Source: Ceratorhiza oryzae-sativae (Eukaryota > Basidiomycota > Agaricomycetes > Cantharellales > Ceratobasidiaceae). From it: DNA of 64,000 nt. The position numbers were made by a program, and so were the translations under genes. The stretch spans positions 1 through 64,000 of the forward strand of contig JARWMV010000020.1 in NCBI GenBank assembly GCA_030998015.1. Direction: 5' to 3'. How positions within the stretch are numbered: the stretch's first letter is position 1; each line of letters opens with the position of its first letter. The notes beneath the pieces were generated by a model. The model did no database searches, was not told the origin of the DNA, and worked only from the letters and a program-made list of their open reading frames with translations. This document shows, piece after piece, positions 22,719 through 33,818 of the stretch.

Positions 22719-23539
22719 ATGCCTTTCACCACTTGCCAAATTGCACATCTCAACCATTACATGCCACTTGTTGAAAATCAGGCAGCCCCACTTTGGCAGC
22801 CACCCACCACTAGGTGGCCAGCACCTTACCCTGGCAGGGAAAATCACCCTAAACTAGGGATGTATTGCTCTAGCATGGAAGACACCCAGAGGTACACTGA
22901 GCAACTGTTGCCAGGGGCTAACCTAGTGTACATCCCAAAGAAGTTAAGGGATGAAAAGAACTGGATCAATGATGACAAGTACCTGGATCCCAGGTTAGGG
23001 GTCCTGATATGGCATGGAAGCTGGAAGCCAACAACAAGAAAAGCCTTGCTAAGAACACTGATGTATGTCATTGACAATATTGTGGGACCAACAGTTGACA
23101 TGGTGGCTGCGGCAGCAAGACAACAGAGGAGGGCCTCAGGCCAAATGGCAGACAGGGGGACTGGGAGGTGGAGCGCCAGGCCAAGGCATTGTTGGAAGAA
23201 TGGAAGTTAACACCAGCTGCACCATATGTGGGACTGCTTGAGGCAACTACCACTGATGAAATGTTTACTGCTATCAGGACAAAGCAGGCAAACATGAGTG
23301 ACTTCCAAAATTGGGTGTAGGTGCACCCAAACAAAAACACCAATTACAACACAGACATGACAAGCCTTATGTCAAGCCTAGAATCACTGGTTGTGGCAGA
23401 GGAAGAAGCAAAGCCAGTGATAAAGGAACCCACCCCAGACCCAGCTGTTGAGGGAGCCAAACAGGACTGGGACTGGTGGGAAAACAAGCTTGTCGAAGCT
23501 CTGGAGGAGGTGCCACTGTTGGAACCAGCACCGATGTGA
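22719..23539 (+). pseudogene. orfX of R-B (frameshifted)
   Basis: The start context (ACATGCCTTTC) and the sequence match orfX of R-A. The frame is lost near 23155 by a missing base and a TAG occurs near 23320 where R-A has an open codon; the acidic C-terminus is readable at 23321-23539. Conservation of the N-terminal half with mainly conservative changes supports homology. The function is unknown. Confidence 0.55.
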
Positions 23540-23616
23540 CCACTTTGCCTCTCACAAACCTTTTCTCAAATGTATAAGAGTTTTATTTTACATATCAACC
23601 TAATACATTTTACTCT

Positions 23617-24149
23617 CTATTTACATTTGCCCTTGAGGGGCCAGGTATAGGGCTTCTTGCCCTTGTTATCCTTCTTATTGGCCCAAACAACTGACCAGGT
23701 GGTGGGCTGCAGCCAAGGGGTCTCCCCCTCCAGGAAGTCAGCCATATAGTTCTGGAAACACCCAGAGCCAGATGCTGCAAAGGGCAAAGCCTCATCAAAT
23801 AGGGGGGCAGAACCCTCCTTGAAGAATTTGGCAAGAGCAGCCTGGTGACACTGCTCCTCAAAGGACTTATAGTCCTGATCAACAAGCACCCAGATGCGCT
23901 CAAGGGTGGCCTCATGGGCCCAACCATCAAGGAGTATGCACTCTTCTACAGAGCAAGTAAGCAACATGAGACTGACAAAGAAGAGTCACATGTACCTGGC
24001 ACCCCAAGGAATAACCAGTCCCCAACACCCCCATAGAAGTCCTGAAGGGAGGTGTCGCACACTGCATTGCAGTAGGCACAGTACTCCCCCTCAGGGAGAG
24101 ACCAGCAGGTGCAGTCAAGGGGATTGTAGTTGAGAGTGGTAACACACAT
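23617..24149 (-). CDS. orfY of R-B, spliced 160-aa protein
   Basis: Exon 1 24149-23996, 50-bp intron 23946-23995 (GTACATGTG donor, CTGTAG acceptor), exon 2 23945-23617. The join is open throughout even though rep, orfX and pol in this copy are all broken. Protein features are as in R-A: Cys-rich start (NYNPLDCTCW), SGSGCFQNYM and a basic end (KKDNKGKK). Retained splice sites and frame in three diverged copies argue that this is a real gene. The function is unknown. Confidence 0.6.
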
Positions 24150-24608
24150 AGTAAAGACAGGATGAGGAAGGAAAACAACAAACCACAGACATTAAAAAAT
24201 CACAGTGCAACATGATAACTTGCACAAACATCAAAACAAAGTCTGGTCAGGTGACAGAAACAGACATGTGACCACCTGCCAGAAAACAAACAACAAGGCA
24301 CAGGAATCACATGACCTAGCCTAGTCACATGAATATACACTATCCCCTAACTACTGGAGGGGTCGGAGAGGGGGCACCAACTGAAGATGGAGGAGAGGCC
24401 CTGAGTGTAGCAAGGAATAAGGCTGACACAGGGGAATGCAGGAAGGGCACCCCTCAGAGATGTGTCATAACCAGCACAAGCCTACATCAGGAAACCACAT
24501 GGCCACAACAACCAGAGAAGGTATATCTAGGGGACGCCCTTGGGGGTAAAAGGGGCTATCATCTCATGCCCTCCCCACAAGATGCATCTACCTCTAAAAA
24601 AACCAACA
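24150..24608 (+). promoter_or_regulatory. R-B intergenic region between orfY and rep
   Basis: Corresponds to the R-A and R-C intergenic regions but has a single copy of the ~61-bp unit (near 24270-24330). The hairpin CCCCT, 9-nt loop AACTACTGG, AGGGG is retained at about 24342-24360. CpG in the palindromes is replaced (CACATGA instead of CACGTGA). A TATA-like GGTATATCTAGG lies near 24519. Confidence 0.4.
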
Positions 24609-25894
24609 ATGCTAAGCAAAGAAGGCTCAAATGTGGGAACACCCCAGCCAAATGAATCAAGCACAGGGTGGAGGTCAGCATCGCCATCACTGGTGCCCTC
24701 AGGATCAAGCTGAGCCCCCTCACCTCTTCTACACAGCCTACACTGACAGATTGTGGGTCTGAAGAGCTGACCAAAACTGCACCAGCCCCCCAATTCTGCA
24801 TCCAGACCAGGGCAGTGCTGCTGACCTGGTCGAAGTTATGCAATCAGCCCTCAAGTGGGCTTGTTGCCTGATACAAGGTGTTCTGCTGCCATTGGCCCAA
24901 TCACTGGGCGACTTTAGCTGTGGTCGAACAGCACAACCTGGAGGAGCCAAACTATGACCCAACCCAGCCCCTGCACATCCATGCCCTCTCCATCAGTCAG
25001 GAACAGAAGGGCAGGTGGAACACCCAGAATGTGGGGTTCTGGGACTTCAAGGGGCAACACCCCAACATTCTGCCCAAGGACCTCAAGGACAGGCCAGGAG
25101 GCAACCTGGTAAGGGATGCCTTCAACTATCTCTGGAAGGATGTTGGAGCTAACAGCAAGGAGATCAAGGATTTGATGTCAGGGGATCTGACCTTGGAAAG
25201 GTTAGAGGAGATCTTGCTGAAGGGAAAGGGTGGAAAACAGTCTAGGATGGAGGCAGACTTGGAGGATGGGACAGAGATTGTCACCTTGGCAACAAAGCAG
25301 GAGTACTACCAGGTGTTCAAGCACCTCTGCCCCCTCCAGATGGTGACAATGTGGAACTTGGTACAAGCATATGCCAAGTACACATGCAAGGAAGACTGGG
25401 GTTGCATGCCTGCAATCCCTGTGGAGTTAGAGGTCCTGGGAGACCAGGAGCACATTGACCAAGCAGACAGATGGTTTGCCAAGGAAGTCAAGAAGAGGGG
25501 AAGAGGTGTGCACTATTGCATCCTGGTGATAGAAGGAGAGACTGGAACAGGGAAAACAGCATACGCACAATCCAAGGGCTGCCACAGCTGGATGTGCAAT
25601 GTGTGGAACATGGGGAACTTGTCAGAAGATGCTGACATTTGGATCCTGGATGACATGGTCCAGTCAAATGGGAAGTACTTGCTCAAGGCCCTCAGCCAGT
25701 ATGAGGCAGACTTCATGGGCAGGTATGCGCATGTGAAATTGATGAAGGTACAGCCAACAGTTATTCTGGGAAATAGCCAGTTGGCAATCATGAAGTGTTG
25801 GTCAGACATAGAGGGGGAAGAGGGGGACTTATGGGTATCAAAAAACATAGAATGGGTGTACTCAGGGGGAAAACCATTCTTTGTATTCCCTTAG
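24609..25894 (+). pseudogene. rep: R-B rep: CRESS-like Rep with in-frame stop
   Basis: Same protein as R-A rep. The N-terminal frame has a small deletion near 24725, and TGA replaces the CGA codon at 24872. From 24878 the frame is open for 338 aa: motif II HIHALS, motif III YLWKD, Walker A GETGTGKT, Walker B WILDD and motif C VILGN all intact. Motif I LLTWSK lies just upstream of the stop. Catalytic residues are therefore better kept here than in R-A, but the stop between motifs I and II prevents a full protein. Confidence 0.85.
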
Positions 25895-26012
25895 AATAAT
25901 TTATCATATTGTACAACTCCTGCTACACCCATCCAAACAGTTGGGGCATTCTGAGAAGAAGCAGACAACTCCTCACCCCTGGATAACCTCCATAACAAAA
26001 GAAAGCAAAACA

Positions 26013-26075
26013 ATCTCATGTAACATAGAGGTTAAGGGGTCTAGCCTGACTCAGCCTCACTGCATTGCATGATAC
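26013..26075 (+). other. tRNA-like element of R-B, 5' half
   Basis: Contains ATCTCAT and GAGGTTAAGGG, the left halves of the two stems seen in R-A and R-C. The right half, including the T-arm, lies after the G solo LTR at about 27405-27450. The insertion separates the two halves by 1.3 kb. Confidence 0.4.
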
Positions 26076-27384
26076 TGTTACAGGTCAGGGTACACTTGAA
26101 TATCTAGAGCTTAAGCAAATGTAGATATGTTAGTATACACTAATCATACTCAATACTTCTTAGACTAGAGTAAGAAGGCTCAAAGTAGTTGCAATGCAAT
26201 CAAGTAACACTCAAGGTAGTCTTAATCTTTCACAGTGTAAACTGACTAATTATAGGTATAAAGAGCAAGACTACTATGGTCAGGTTCCCTTAGATATCTT
26301 AAATGTAGTTCAGCCCTAGTCGCTTGGACTAACTGATACTAATCTTAATACTAGACTTTAAGCGATAGCTTATAGGATAGATGGAGGGCTGCCTAATGCG
26401 TGTACTTCCTCAGCTACAGGTACTTAGATTTCCTCTAATAGCTGGTACTTAATGTCATGCTCAATCAGGCAATATTGTATCCTTATATATCTCTGTATAT
26501 AAGATACAATGAATCAGACAGTATATAACTAATATGGTACTTTATTCCTCAGTACTAGTTATATAAGAAATCACACACAGACAAGAGAAATAGAAAGAGA
26601 AAAGAAACCAATAACTGGTCTGGGTTGAGTAGTGAAGGGAAGGTGGTCTGGAAGGGCCTCAGAGGAGGTCCTTTTATACCCTAAGGAGGGCATTCCAGAG
26701 CCAAATAGATACATGCATGCCAGTGCGATCATCAAAAGAGGGTACTGCTATACTTGGGGTACACCCTAGCCCAGTATAGGATAAAAGAGTAAAGACAGGG
26801 TGTGGATTGAAGGCATTGATGCATCTGAGACCTGCTATTGGCTTGTAGATCATATTATCATAGTATATACATGTAATGAACAGAGGCTACATCTCAGTGA
26901 ATCATAAAGTGAGTCAGAGAAGCTTCTGGATCAATTTGGGAAGCTCTCCTGACTCACTGGAGTCATTAGATCTTGATTGATGGTCCAGTAAGATTCTAAT
27001 GATCTTCGGGCCATTCCGGCGCGAGGATCCGGTGGATTGCGACGATCTTCGGGCAGCAGATACCGCCGAAGATTAGCTATCGATAGAGCACAAGATTGCT
27101 TTGATAGCGTAAGCGGTTGCCGAGATATGAGCGGTGCGATGTTGTAATCACTATCTCCTGATAAGAGGAAATATTGCAACCTCTGTATCTCTCTGAGATC
27201 TTATCGTAAAAACTTAATAAAATATGCGTTGGAGAGCGGGAATTTTGTACTATTTAATGGAACGGAAAAATAGTACAATTCAGAGCGCATACAAATTCAA
27301 GTATTTCACAATTTAATTACAGAGGCATTGCTTGAGGTTGGCAGAGCAGACTAAAATAATAGAAAATGTTAGTGATCCATAACA
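26076..27384 (-). repeat. Solo LTR of G family, target duplication GATAC
   Basis: A 1309-bp G LTR in minus orientation, flanked by GATAC (26071-26075 and 27385-27389). It is inserted between R-B rep and the R-B 3' LTR, inside the tRNA-like element. The 82-aa U3 frame is at 26931-27179 (minus). Confidence 0.95.
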
Positions 27385-27518
27385 GATACTGAATCAGCTG
27401 AAAGGTTGTTGGTTCAAGTCCAGCACCCTTAACCTCCTTGGTGCATGAGATTCCTTTTGCATAAATGATCTAAATCATGTCTCAAGGTCCCCCAAGACAT
27501 GTCCAAAGGGGGGGATAG

Positions 27519-28075
27519 TGTTATGACCCATCAAACAGACATAACAGAGTAACCAAATATGTTTACAAATTTATGGCATTTTTTCCTAAGCAGAACAAGC
27601 CATAAACAAGGTCATGTGATTGTGGTGCTTAACCAGTGCTTATGGTGGTTACCCTGAACTCACTCCAGCATTTCTCTCCATTGTTACTTGGAGTGAGGAG
27701 CAAGTTGTCACGTGATCTTGGCACTTACAACAGGATCACGTGACCTCAGCACTTACCCCTTGGACCTTGTGTGGCTCTATAAGATTTGGAGCCACACAAA
27801 CTTAAGATAAACAATTTCCTAACCCATGGAACTATATATAACCCATACCTACTGTGGATTGTGCTTAAATAATACATCTGCAGCCACTGCAGCCACAGGT
27901 GTATATAAGGGGGATAAAGCAAGACTGGACACCTCAGCTTGCTTTATCTTGTCAACCACCATAGACCATAGCAAACACTGTAACTAGAACACTCAATACA
28001 TACTGCCTAACACCAAACTGTCAATGTAGCCACTACTTAAGTGCTTTGCAAGGAAGCATCCAGAGGGTCACAACA
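27519..28075 (+). repeat. 3' LTR of R-B
   Basis: A 557-bp R LTR, TGTTATGACC to GGTCACAACA, preceded by the polypurine run AAAGGGGGGGATAG. It lacks one tandem module compared with R-C. The sequence after it (CTCAC...) belongs to the Plavaka gene, so 28075 is the right border of the R-A/R-B array; the matching left border is outside the window. Confidence 0.92.
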
Positions 28076-28884
28076 CTCACCATGCCAGTTAGGTTTTTCA
28101 AGATACATCACAACATCCCAGACACCAGTCTTACATGACCAGCCTGCATCATCAAGGGACATCAGGCTTGCTCACACTACTTCTTGCCAGGGGGCATCAA
28201 GGGGGGCAAACAGAGGAGTCAGGTGGTGGAGGTAAAGCCTGTGCCATATATTGATCCAGTGGTTTTCTGACAGCATCACATTGTATCCAGGGACATTGAA
28301 CCATTTGTTCAGGAAGTCAGCTGCTGCCAACCTTATATCCAAAGTGCCATAGTTGCTGATCACATCTTGAACATGCAGGTTCAGCCTTGTTGGGTTCTTG
28401 GCCATTTGTCTAACAGGGTCCAGATGATAGGTGTTTGCTTCTGATACCAAGTTTGAACTGTTCCCCTCCTTGCTGTCCAACTGACCAGCCCCAATGCTGC
28501 TGCCTCTAGCCCATGCAACGTCACTTGCCATGCTGCTGGACAAATGGCCCACCTCAGTGTTATTTGCCATGTTCCCTCCAAGATCCTCAAGCAGCCAAGT
28601 AATGACTGATGTCTCCACTGGCTCACACTTGTCCTCTACCTCTACCCCACACCTGTCCAGGTCCTCTTGTCCATCCAGAACTGGGACTTGTGGCAAAGGC
28701 AGGATGCCCTTTGACTCAAGCCACTGGTTCATCACCTCACAGTGTATACATATCACCTCAAGGCACTGTATGTGAGTTGTCATTTGCAGTAATGGCCTCA
28801 CCTGATTTGAGTGTCACCAGGGATCTTTTGCATACTCAATGTGTAGGTGCTCCAGCACCTCAGTGCTGTATCTGTCAGGTGTAC
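28076..28884 (-). pseudogene. Plavaka transposase, C-terminal piece
   Basis: The minus-strand frame (28172-28801 plus flanking codons) contains STEVLEHLHIEYAKDPW followed by a linker and a C-terminal block (NPTRLNLHVQDVISNYG ... FNVPGYNVML) typical of the end of Plavaka-type KDZ/CACTA-like transposases of Agaricomycetes. The gene is cut at 28076 by the R array and at 28884 by an S LTR. Stop codons occur (TGA after EYAKDPW), so it is not functional. Confidence 0.7.
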
Positions 28885-29300
28885 TGTCATGGCCTAGACC
28901 ATGACACAGATTTTATTATGATTTTTGTATATTTTATAAAATCTCTCCTTTTCATATTTTTGGACAAGTCCTGTTTAATTGGATATATGCATAGAATTAC
29001 TTACATGATCATGTGACCTTGTTGTTGTTTATGTTCTGTTTGTACCTTCTGGAATATTCTGTTACATGGCACCATTCTCACATTGTACAATAGTTGTCTT
29101 GCACCATATGTGTATTTGATATAGCTCATTGTATGAATATATAAGGGAGAGTCTGAGAGCCTTAAGCCTCAGAACTCAACCTCCTGTCGTATCCCCTCTA
29201 CTACCTGTGTGACTTACCAGTCCATAGTCCCTGCCCAGTCCTCTTAAGGACAAGTGCACTTACTACTCTACCTCCTTGTGTCTTATTGCACCCTCACTGC
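28885..29300 (+). repeat. S-family LTR (probably solo), inserted in Plavaka
   Basis: Starts with TGTCATGG-N6-CCATGACA, shared in inverse orientation with the element ending at 33818. Contains AATATATAAGG as TATA box near 29135 and a pyrimidine-rich downstream part. The right end is less certain: TGTAC on the left and TGTCA on the right differ, so no clean target duplication is claimed. No internal retroelement sequence adjoins it. Plavaka coding sequence flanks both sides. Confidence 0.7.
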
Positions 29301-30532
29301 ATGTCACACCTTAGATGTTGTCAGTAAAGCCTCCGGCATTGCTGCCCATAGGCTTGTCATCACCACTTAGGTGTTTGACGTTACTGTTCAGGTCGTAGCT
29401 CTGACATGTACCAAGCTGGCATATAGAATGTGAGTAATGTTTCAGCATGTGTATTTTTGGAATTTTGTTGAGTTGCACTGATGATGGGTAGAAACCTTTG
29501 TTGACCATGAGATCCTTGAGCTGATGAAAGGTCTCCAGTGTGCTGTCTAGCTCCTCAAGATTGGTGCTGGTCATTGTCAACAAATGCACATGGCAGATGA
29601 ACTCGATGGCCAACATCACAAGTTTCGTGAGCTTGGGAGTCAAGTCTCCAACAACCAAGGGCAAGAACTGTTTGAGCATTTCTTTGCTCTCTTGTCCTGT
29701 CCATTGCTGAACCTGACTAATACCTTTCCCAAAGTGTGTCATCCCTGCAGCTTGAGTAGTCACAATGAACCAACTATCAAACTTCTTAATGCCAATGAGA
29801 TACTGAATCCAACAGACTAGATGCAACTTGAAGACCCCCTGGTATAGTTGATGTAGCAAGTCCAGCATGAGACTTGTGGTAAAGTCAGTATCCAGTAAGC
29901 ATGCCCACCATGGCCACACTGGCTTCAGGCTAAGATGTTTTAGTTCAACCATAGATTTATAGTTGAAGTAGGCATGTATCGCATTAAGTGTTTCATTGTG
30001 GTCACACAACAACATCTGGTTGTTAATATCTCCTTGCCCCTTCTGCTTTGTCACACATATTGGGCAGCTTCCCTCAGATGTACACACCATCAGGTTCTGC
30101 TCAGGCCAGTCAGCAACATAGGCCACTACCATTGGATATACTCAACAAAGCTGGCCATCTGCACACCACATGTCAACTCCATTTTCTGACACCTCCTTCA
30201 GCAGTTGGAGCATCATCTCCATTGATTGGTGAATTAGCTCCACCTTCATTTGCCAGTGTTCATCATTGTCTGCAATATCTTCGAATATGTCAACCAGTAA
30301 GTACCCTAGTAAAACTGTTGCACACTGTGATGGCTTACACCACACATCTTTGCCAATGTTCCCTATGGTTGCATACATAGGGTATGCTTTCTGGCCTCCA
30401 CACATGGTTGAAATCTTTGTTTGGTTGCTTGCAACTATCAGAGGGATGAGCAATGCAGCCCCTCCTCTCCCTTGTAGTTGTATCTTTTTTGGATAGGTCA
30501 GCTTCTCTACTTTCTTACACCAAGTATAGATA
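29301..30532 (-). pseudogene. Plavaka transposase, central catalytic-region piece
   Basis: Two open frames (30142-30453 and 29311-30132) read through the core of a Plavaka transposase. Family-like segments are YATIGNIGKDVWCKPSQ, GVDMWCADGQ, the CxxC of SCPICVTKQKG, DLLHQLYQGVFKLHLV, QVQQWTGQESKEM and IPKIHMLKHYSHSI. A single stop separates the frames. Upstream the frame continues to 30531, where it meets TA and the terminus of the 24-kb TA-flanked unit; the remaining N-terminal part resumes at 54876. Confidence 0.85.
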
Positions 30533-30885
30533 CACTGGGCAACAAATCAAGTGGGACATGTGACCATCTGACAAAGAATCAACTGTAAAAGATGAAGGAT
30601 AGACAATATCAGACACATGTGTTAATAGAACATATAGCTATATGCCATATGATTTCCCTGGCAAAATTTCAGGACAACAGCTTGACTCTATGGCAAGATA
30701 ATGTTTGGAGAAATTTTTGGCTGTCCCATTTGATTTGACAATTCATACCTGGATGCTCATGCTGGGTAAAAACAGGCTAGCCTGCTCATTTCCTGGTCAA
30801 TTTATCTAAAACAAAATATGGCAGACATCTTTTGAACACCATAAGTATGTTTTCAGAGTTTCAGCAAGTTGGGATGCACTAATAG

Positions 30886-31338
30886 AAATAAAGATGTCAA
30901 GCAGGAATCTGGTGCCCCGGAATTCTGGCTTCTGGCAGCAAAAATTCTGGCATATTCCAGTGATGCCAGTGCCAGCACAGCACCAGAATCACCCTACAGC
31001 TCTTGGTTCCCACCCAGCATGCTGGTGGATTCCTGTGTTTAAGCACTGTTGTTCCAGCACAGTTCTGGTGGAATTCTGGCAAACTGCTGGCAAACTTCCC
31101 ACAGTTTTGGTGCAAAGCTGAGGAACATAATGTACAGTGAGGTCAACATTTGACAAACAGTGCACGTAACATTGCAGTAAGGTTGACATTTGACAATGGG
31201 TGCAGGTAAGAGTGTTCAGTTCATGCAAGAAGAAGGATACGTGTGTAGAGCACAGGTCATCATTGGGCACAAGTAAATACATCATAAGAAATCAAAAAAC
31301 CAACATGAGAATTGTATAATGGCAGCAGCAACCCCCAC
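30886..31338. repeat. Subterminal region with GCCAGAAT/ATTCTGGC repeats, no gene
   Basis: Multiple inverted copies of TTCTGGC/GCCAGAA and CCAGCA lie at 30900-31110; similar sequence lies near the other end at 53545-53765 in inverse orientation. Such clusters are typical of subterminal transposase-binding repeats. No coding frame is supported; 31116-31338 shows nothing I recognise. Confidence 0.5.
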
Positions 31339-33202
31339 TTAGCCTGTCATCTTTGCCTTTGCCTTCTCCTTGCTGTGCAACAGGAGGGCCAATGTTCCAG
31401 GCTTCACAAGGCCCGCCTTCAAGTATGAACCAAGGGTGGCAGTAGCTTGGATCATGTGCAGGGAGAGGTTATGACGGTGCTTGGAAACAAGGGAACTGGC
31501 AAAAGAGAATGCACACTCAACATCTATGCTCAAGGCTGCATACCAATGTAGTTAGTATTGGCTTAATTGTTCAAGTAACTACATACCAGGGCAGGTTAGA
31601 ACATCAAGGGCCATCTGGGTGAGCCCATTCTCCTTGTTGCCACAACTGCACTGGCTGTACCACCAGACAAGTGGGTTGAACAGCATGCACTTCCCATCAA
31701 CCATGTTGAATACAGGTGTACCTGACAGCACTTGTGATGTTAGAGGCAAACCATAGATTACTTGAATTAGTGTTTAAGACTAACTGTTAACAAAGTCCTT
31801 AATCAGGGACAATGATGGTGTAGCTGAGTGCTCAACATTTGATAAGACATGATCCATAAACGACTGGTTGTTACATGGTTAGCAGTGGAACAGAGCTAAA
31901 GGAGGTGGACATGATGTACACTAAACCTGTATGATATCTTGCTTGATGGTTCTTCCACTGGGGGCTCAGGTACAACATGCTTTGGTTGATAGTGTTCATG
32001 CCAGATGGCTTCAGCAAGTTGGATCACCTTGTCAATCCACTCTTGCTCCCACTCAATGGCCAAGAGGTAGTTAACCCACATCAATGGATGCAAGACTAAA
32101 GGCAAGTAATTAGCAGTGGAGACAGAGAGTAAGCAAGACACATATGCAATGCAAGCTGGTAGAGGGAAGACTTGTTGGTTTTCTGATAATACTGGTTGAG
32201 GACAACCTGGGCATGATTGGCAGTGTGGCAGAGATAAAGTGGGATAGATTTATTGTTTGAGATACAGCTGTAAACCTTGTTGAGCACATCATACTGAACA
32301 ATGATGTCAGCAAGGAGGGTGACCTTTGCCTTAGACAGCTGTTCAGTGGTGATTCATAGTGGCTACAAGTCTGGTTGAGCCACAAATTGTGATTAAAGAT
32401 CAAAAAAACACTCACCCGTAATATGGTCAAGAGTCCCCAAATGCAGGCACAGTCCTCTGGGAGGAGTCGTTTGCCTTGAGGGGTGAAGGGGTGGTGGTAC
32501 TGGTAATGCATGCTTTAAATTGGTTAACAAGGACGCCACAGACACAAGGTAAGCACACTGTAGACACAAGGAAGCTTGAGTACATACAGGCCAGGCCATG
32601 TTTGCTCAGCATCAGTCAGAGACTCCTTGATCAAGTTCCAATGTGTTACAACATTGCGGGAGAGGCTCTGCAGGGCAGGTGTTTTGGTCTCCTGGCACAA
32701 TGCCTTGAATGCTGCCTTTGCATTTGGCATGTAGTGCAGGTGCTTTGCTTTGTGTGCAACCTAGAGGTAAGCAATCAGCATCATTGAACAAAATATGATA
32801 AACAGTTCAGGCTGACCTTATGAAAACATTTGGTCACACAACAGAACTTGTCATCTTCCAGTGACCCTGACTCTATGTTGGGCAAGCTGGACTCCTCTTT
32901 GTTGCCAACTCCATTGAGCATGCTCAACAGAGCATTGCCATTGTCCTCAGGGTTGGACTACAGGTAAATGTTATTATACCAATTTCCAGAGCAATGGTTT
33001 GGACTTACCTCATCTTGTGGTAGGTCCTGGAAGTTGTCTTCATTGTTGTCAATACCAGCTCATGCTGCTTGCTCAAGTTGTCTCTGCTTGATGCAGAAGG
33101 GGAGGGTGATGGCCTAATCCAAGGCCAGACATGATGATTGGTCAGCACCAACACAAACAAACAACAGACATAAACGTACCTGGGTGACAAGATTATAAAC
33201 AT
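31339..33202 (-). pseudogene. hAT-family transposase, C-terminal half (fragmented or intron-containing)
   Basis: Reading the minus strand, segments in order are THWNLIKESLTDAEQ (catalytic-core region, ~32640), LNQYYQKTNKSSLYQLALH (~32170) and the dimerisation domain DVECAFSFASSLVSKHRHNLS (~31500), ending at 31339. These are hallmarks of hAT transposases. The frames are separated by 50-150-bp non-coding stretches, some with GTAAG-like donors on the minus strand, so introns are possible, but stops are also present. I call it a probable pseudogene. Confidence 0.7.
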
Positions 33203-33298
33203 GCAATATACAGAAAATGTGACAGGTTGGCCCAGTCAGTCATGCAAGACCAAGTTTTGCAAAGTGTTCCATCATTGTCTTGTGATTCAAGGCATTGT

Positions 33299-33818
33299 TG
33301 TAAAAGTCACGCCCACACAACTAAGGCCAAACACTTGTGAGGCGATGGCGGACCTATAGGCTACAACAGCCGGAGGTCAAACTGCAACGTCTAAGGTTGG
33401 ACGTGCAGGGAGCAAGGGGTTCAGAGCGATGAGATGCAGGGGATAGAGTAGGGGCACTTGTTGCAAAGGCAACTGGGCAAATACCAAATGGCTTGGCGAC
33501 CACTGGTGAGAAACTGGATGGTAGAACAGGAGGTCAAGTTCTGAGGCTTAAGGCTCTCAGACTCTCCCTTATATATTCATGGCTGAGGCAGTACAAATCA
33601 AATACCAGGACCAATAAGAAGCTAACAGTGCCACGTCACTACAGAACATTCCGGTAACACCAAACATTGAGCCAACAACAACATGGTCACGTGACATGAA
33701 GGTAAATAAAACCGCATATATCTGAATAAACGGGACTTGTCCAAAACATTGTAAAAAAGGAAGTTATAAAATATAGAAAATTCATAATAAAATCGTGCTC
33801 ATGGTCTAGGCCATGACA
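33299..33818 (-). repeat. Solo LTR of S family, target duplication ATTGT
   Basis: A 520-bp LTR in minus orientation: on plus it runs from TGTAAAAGTCACGCCC to ...GGCCATGACA. ATTGT flanks it (33294-33298 and 33819-33823). Its sense strand starts with the same palindromic TGTCATGG-N6-CCATGACA as the copy at 28885 and shares the ATATATAAGGGAGAGTCTGA promoter region (33560-33590 on plus). Confidence 0.88.

Noticed and set aside
30886..31115. CRISPR-like or satellite array from the GCCAGAAT repeats
   Set aside because: Spacing is irregular and repeats are short and inverted; better explained as transposon subterminal repeats, and the genome is fungal.
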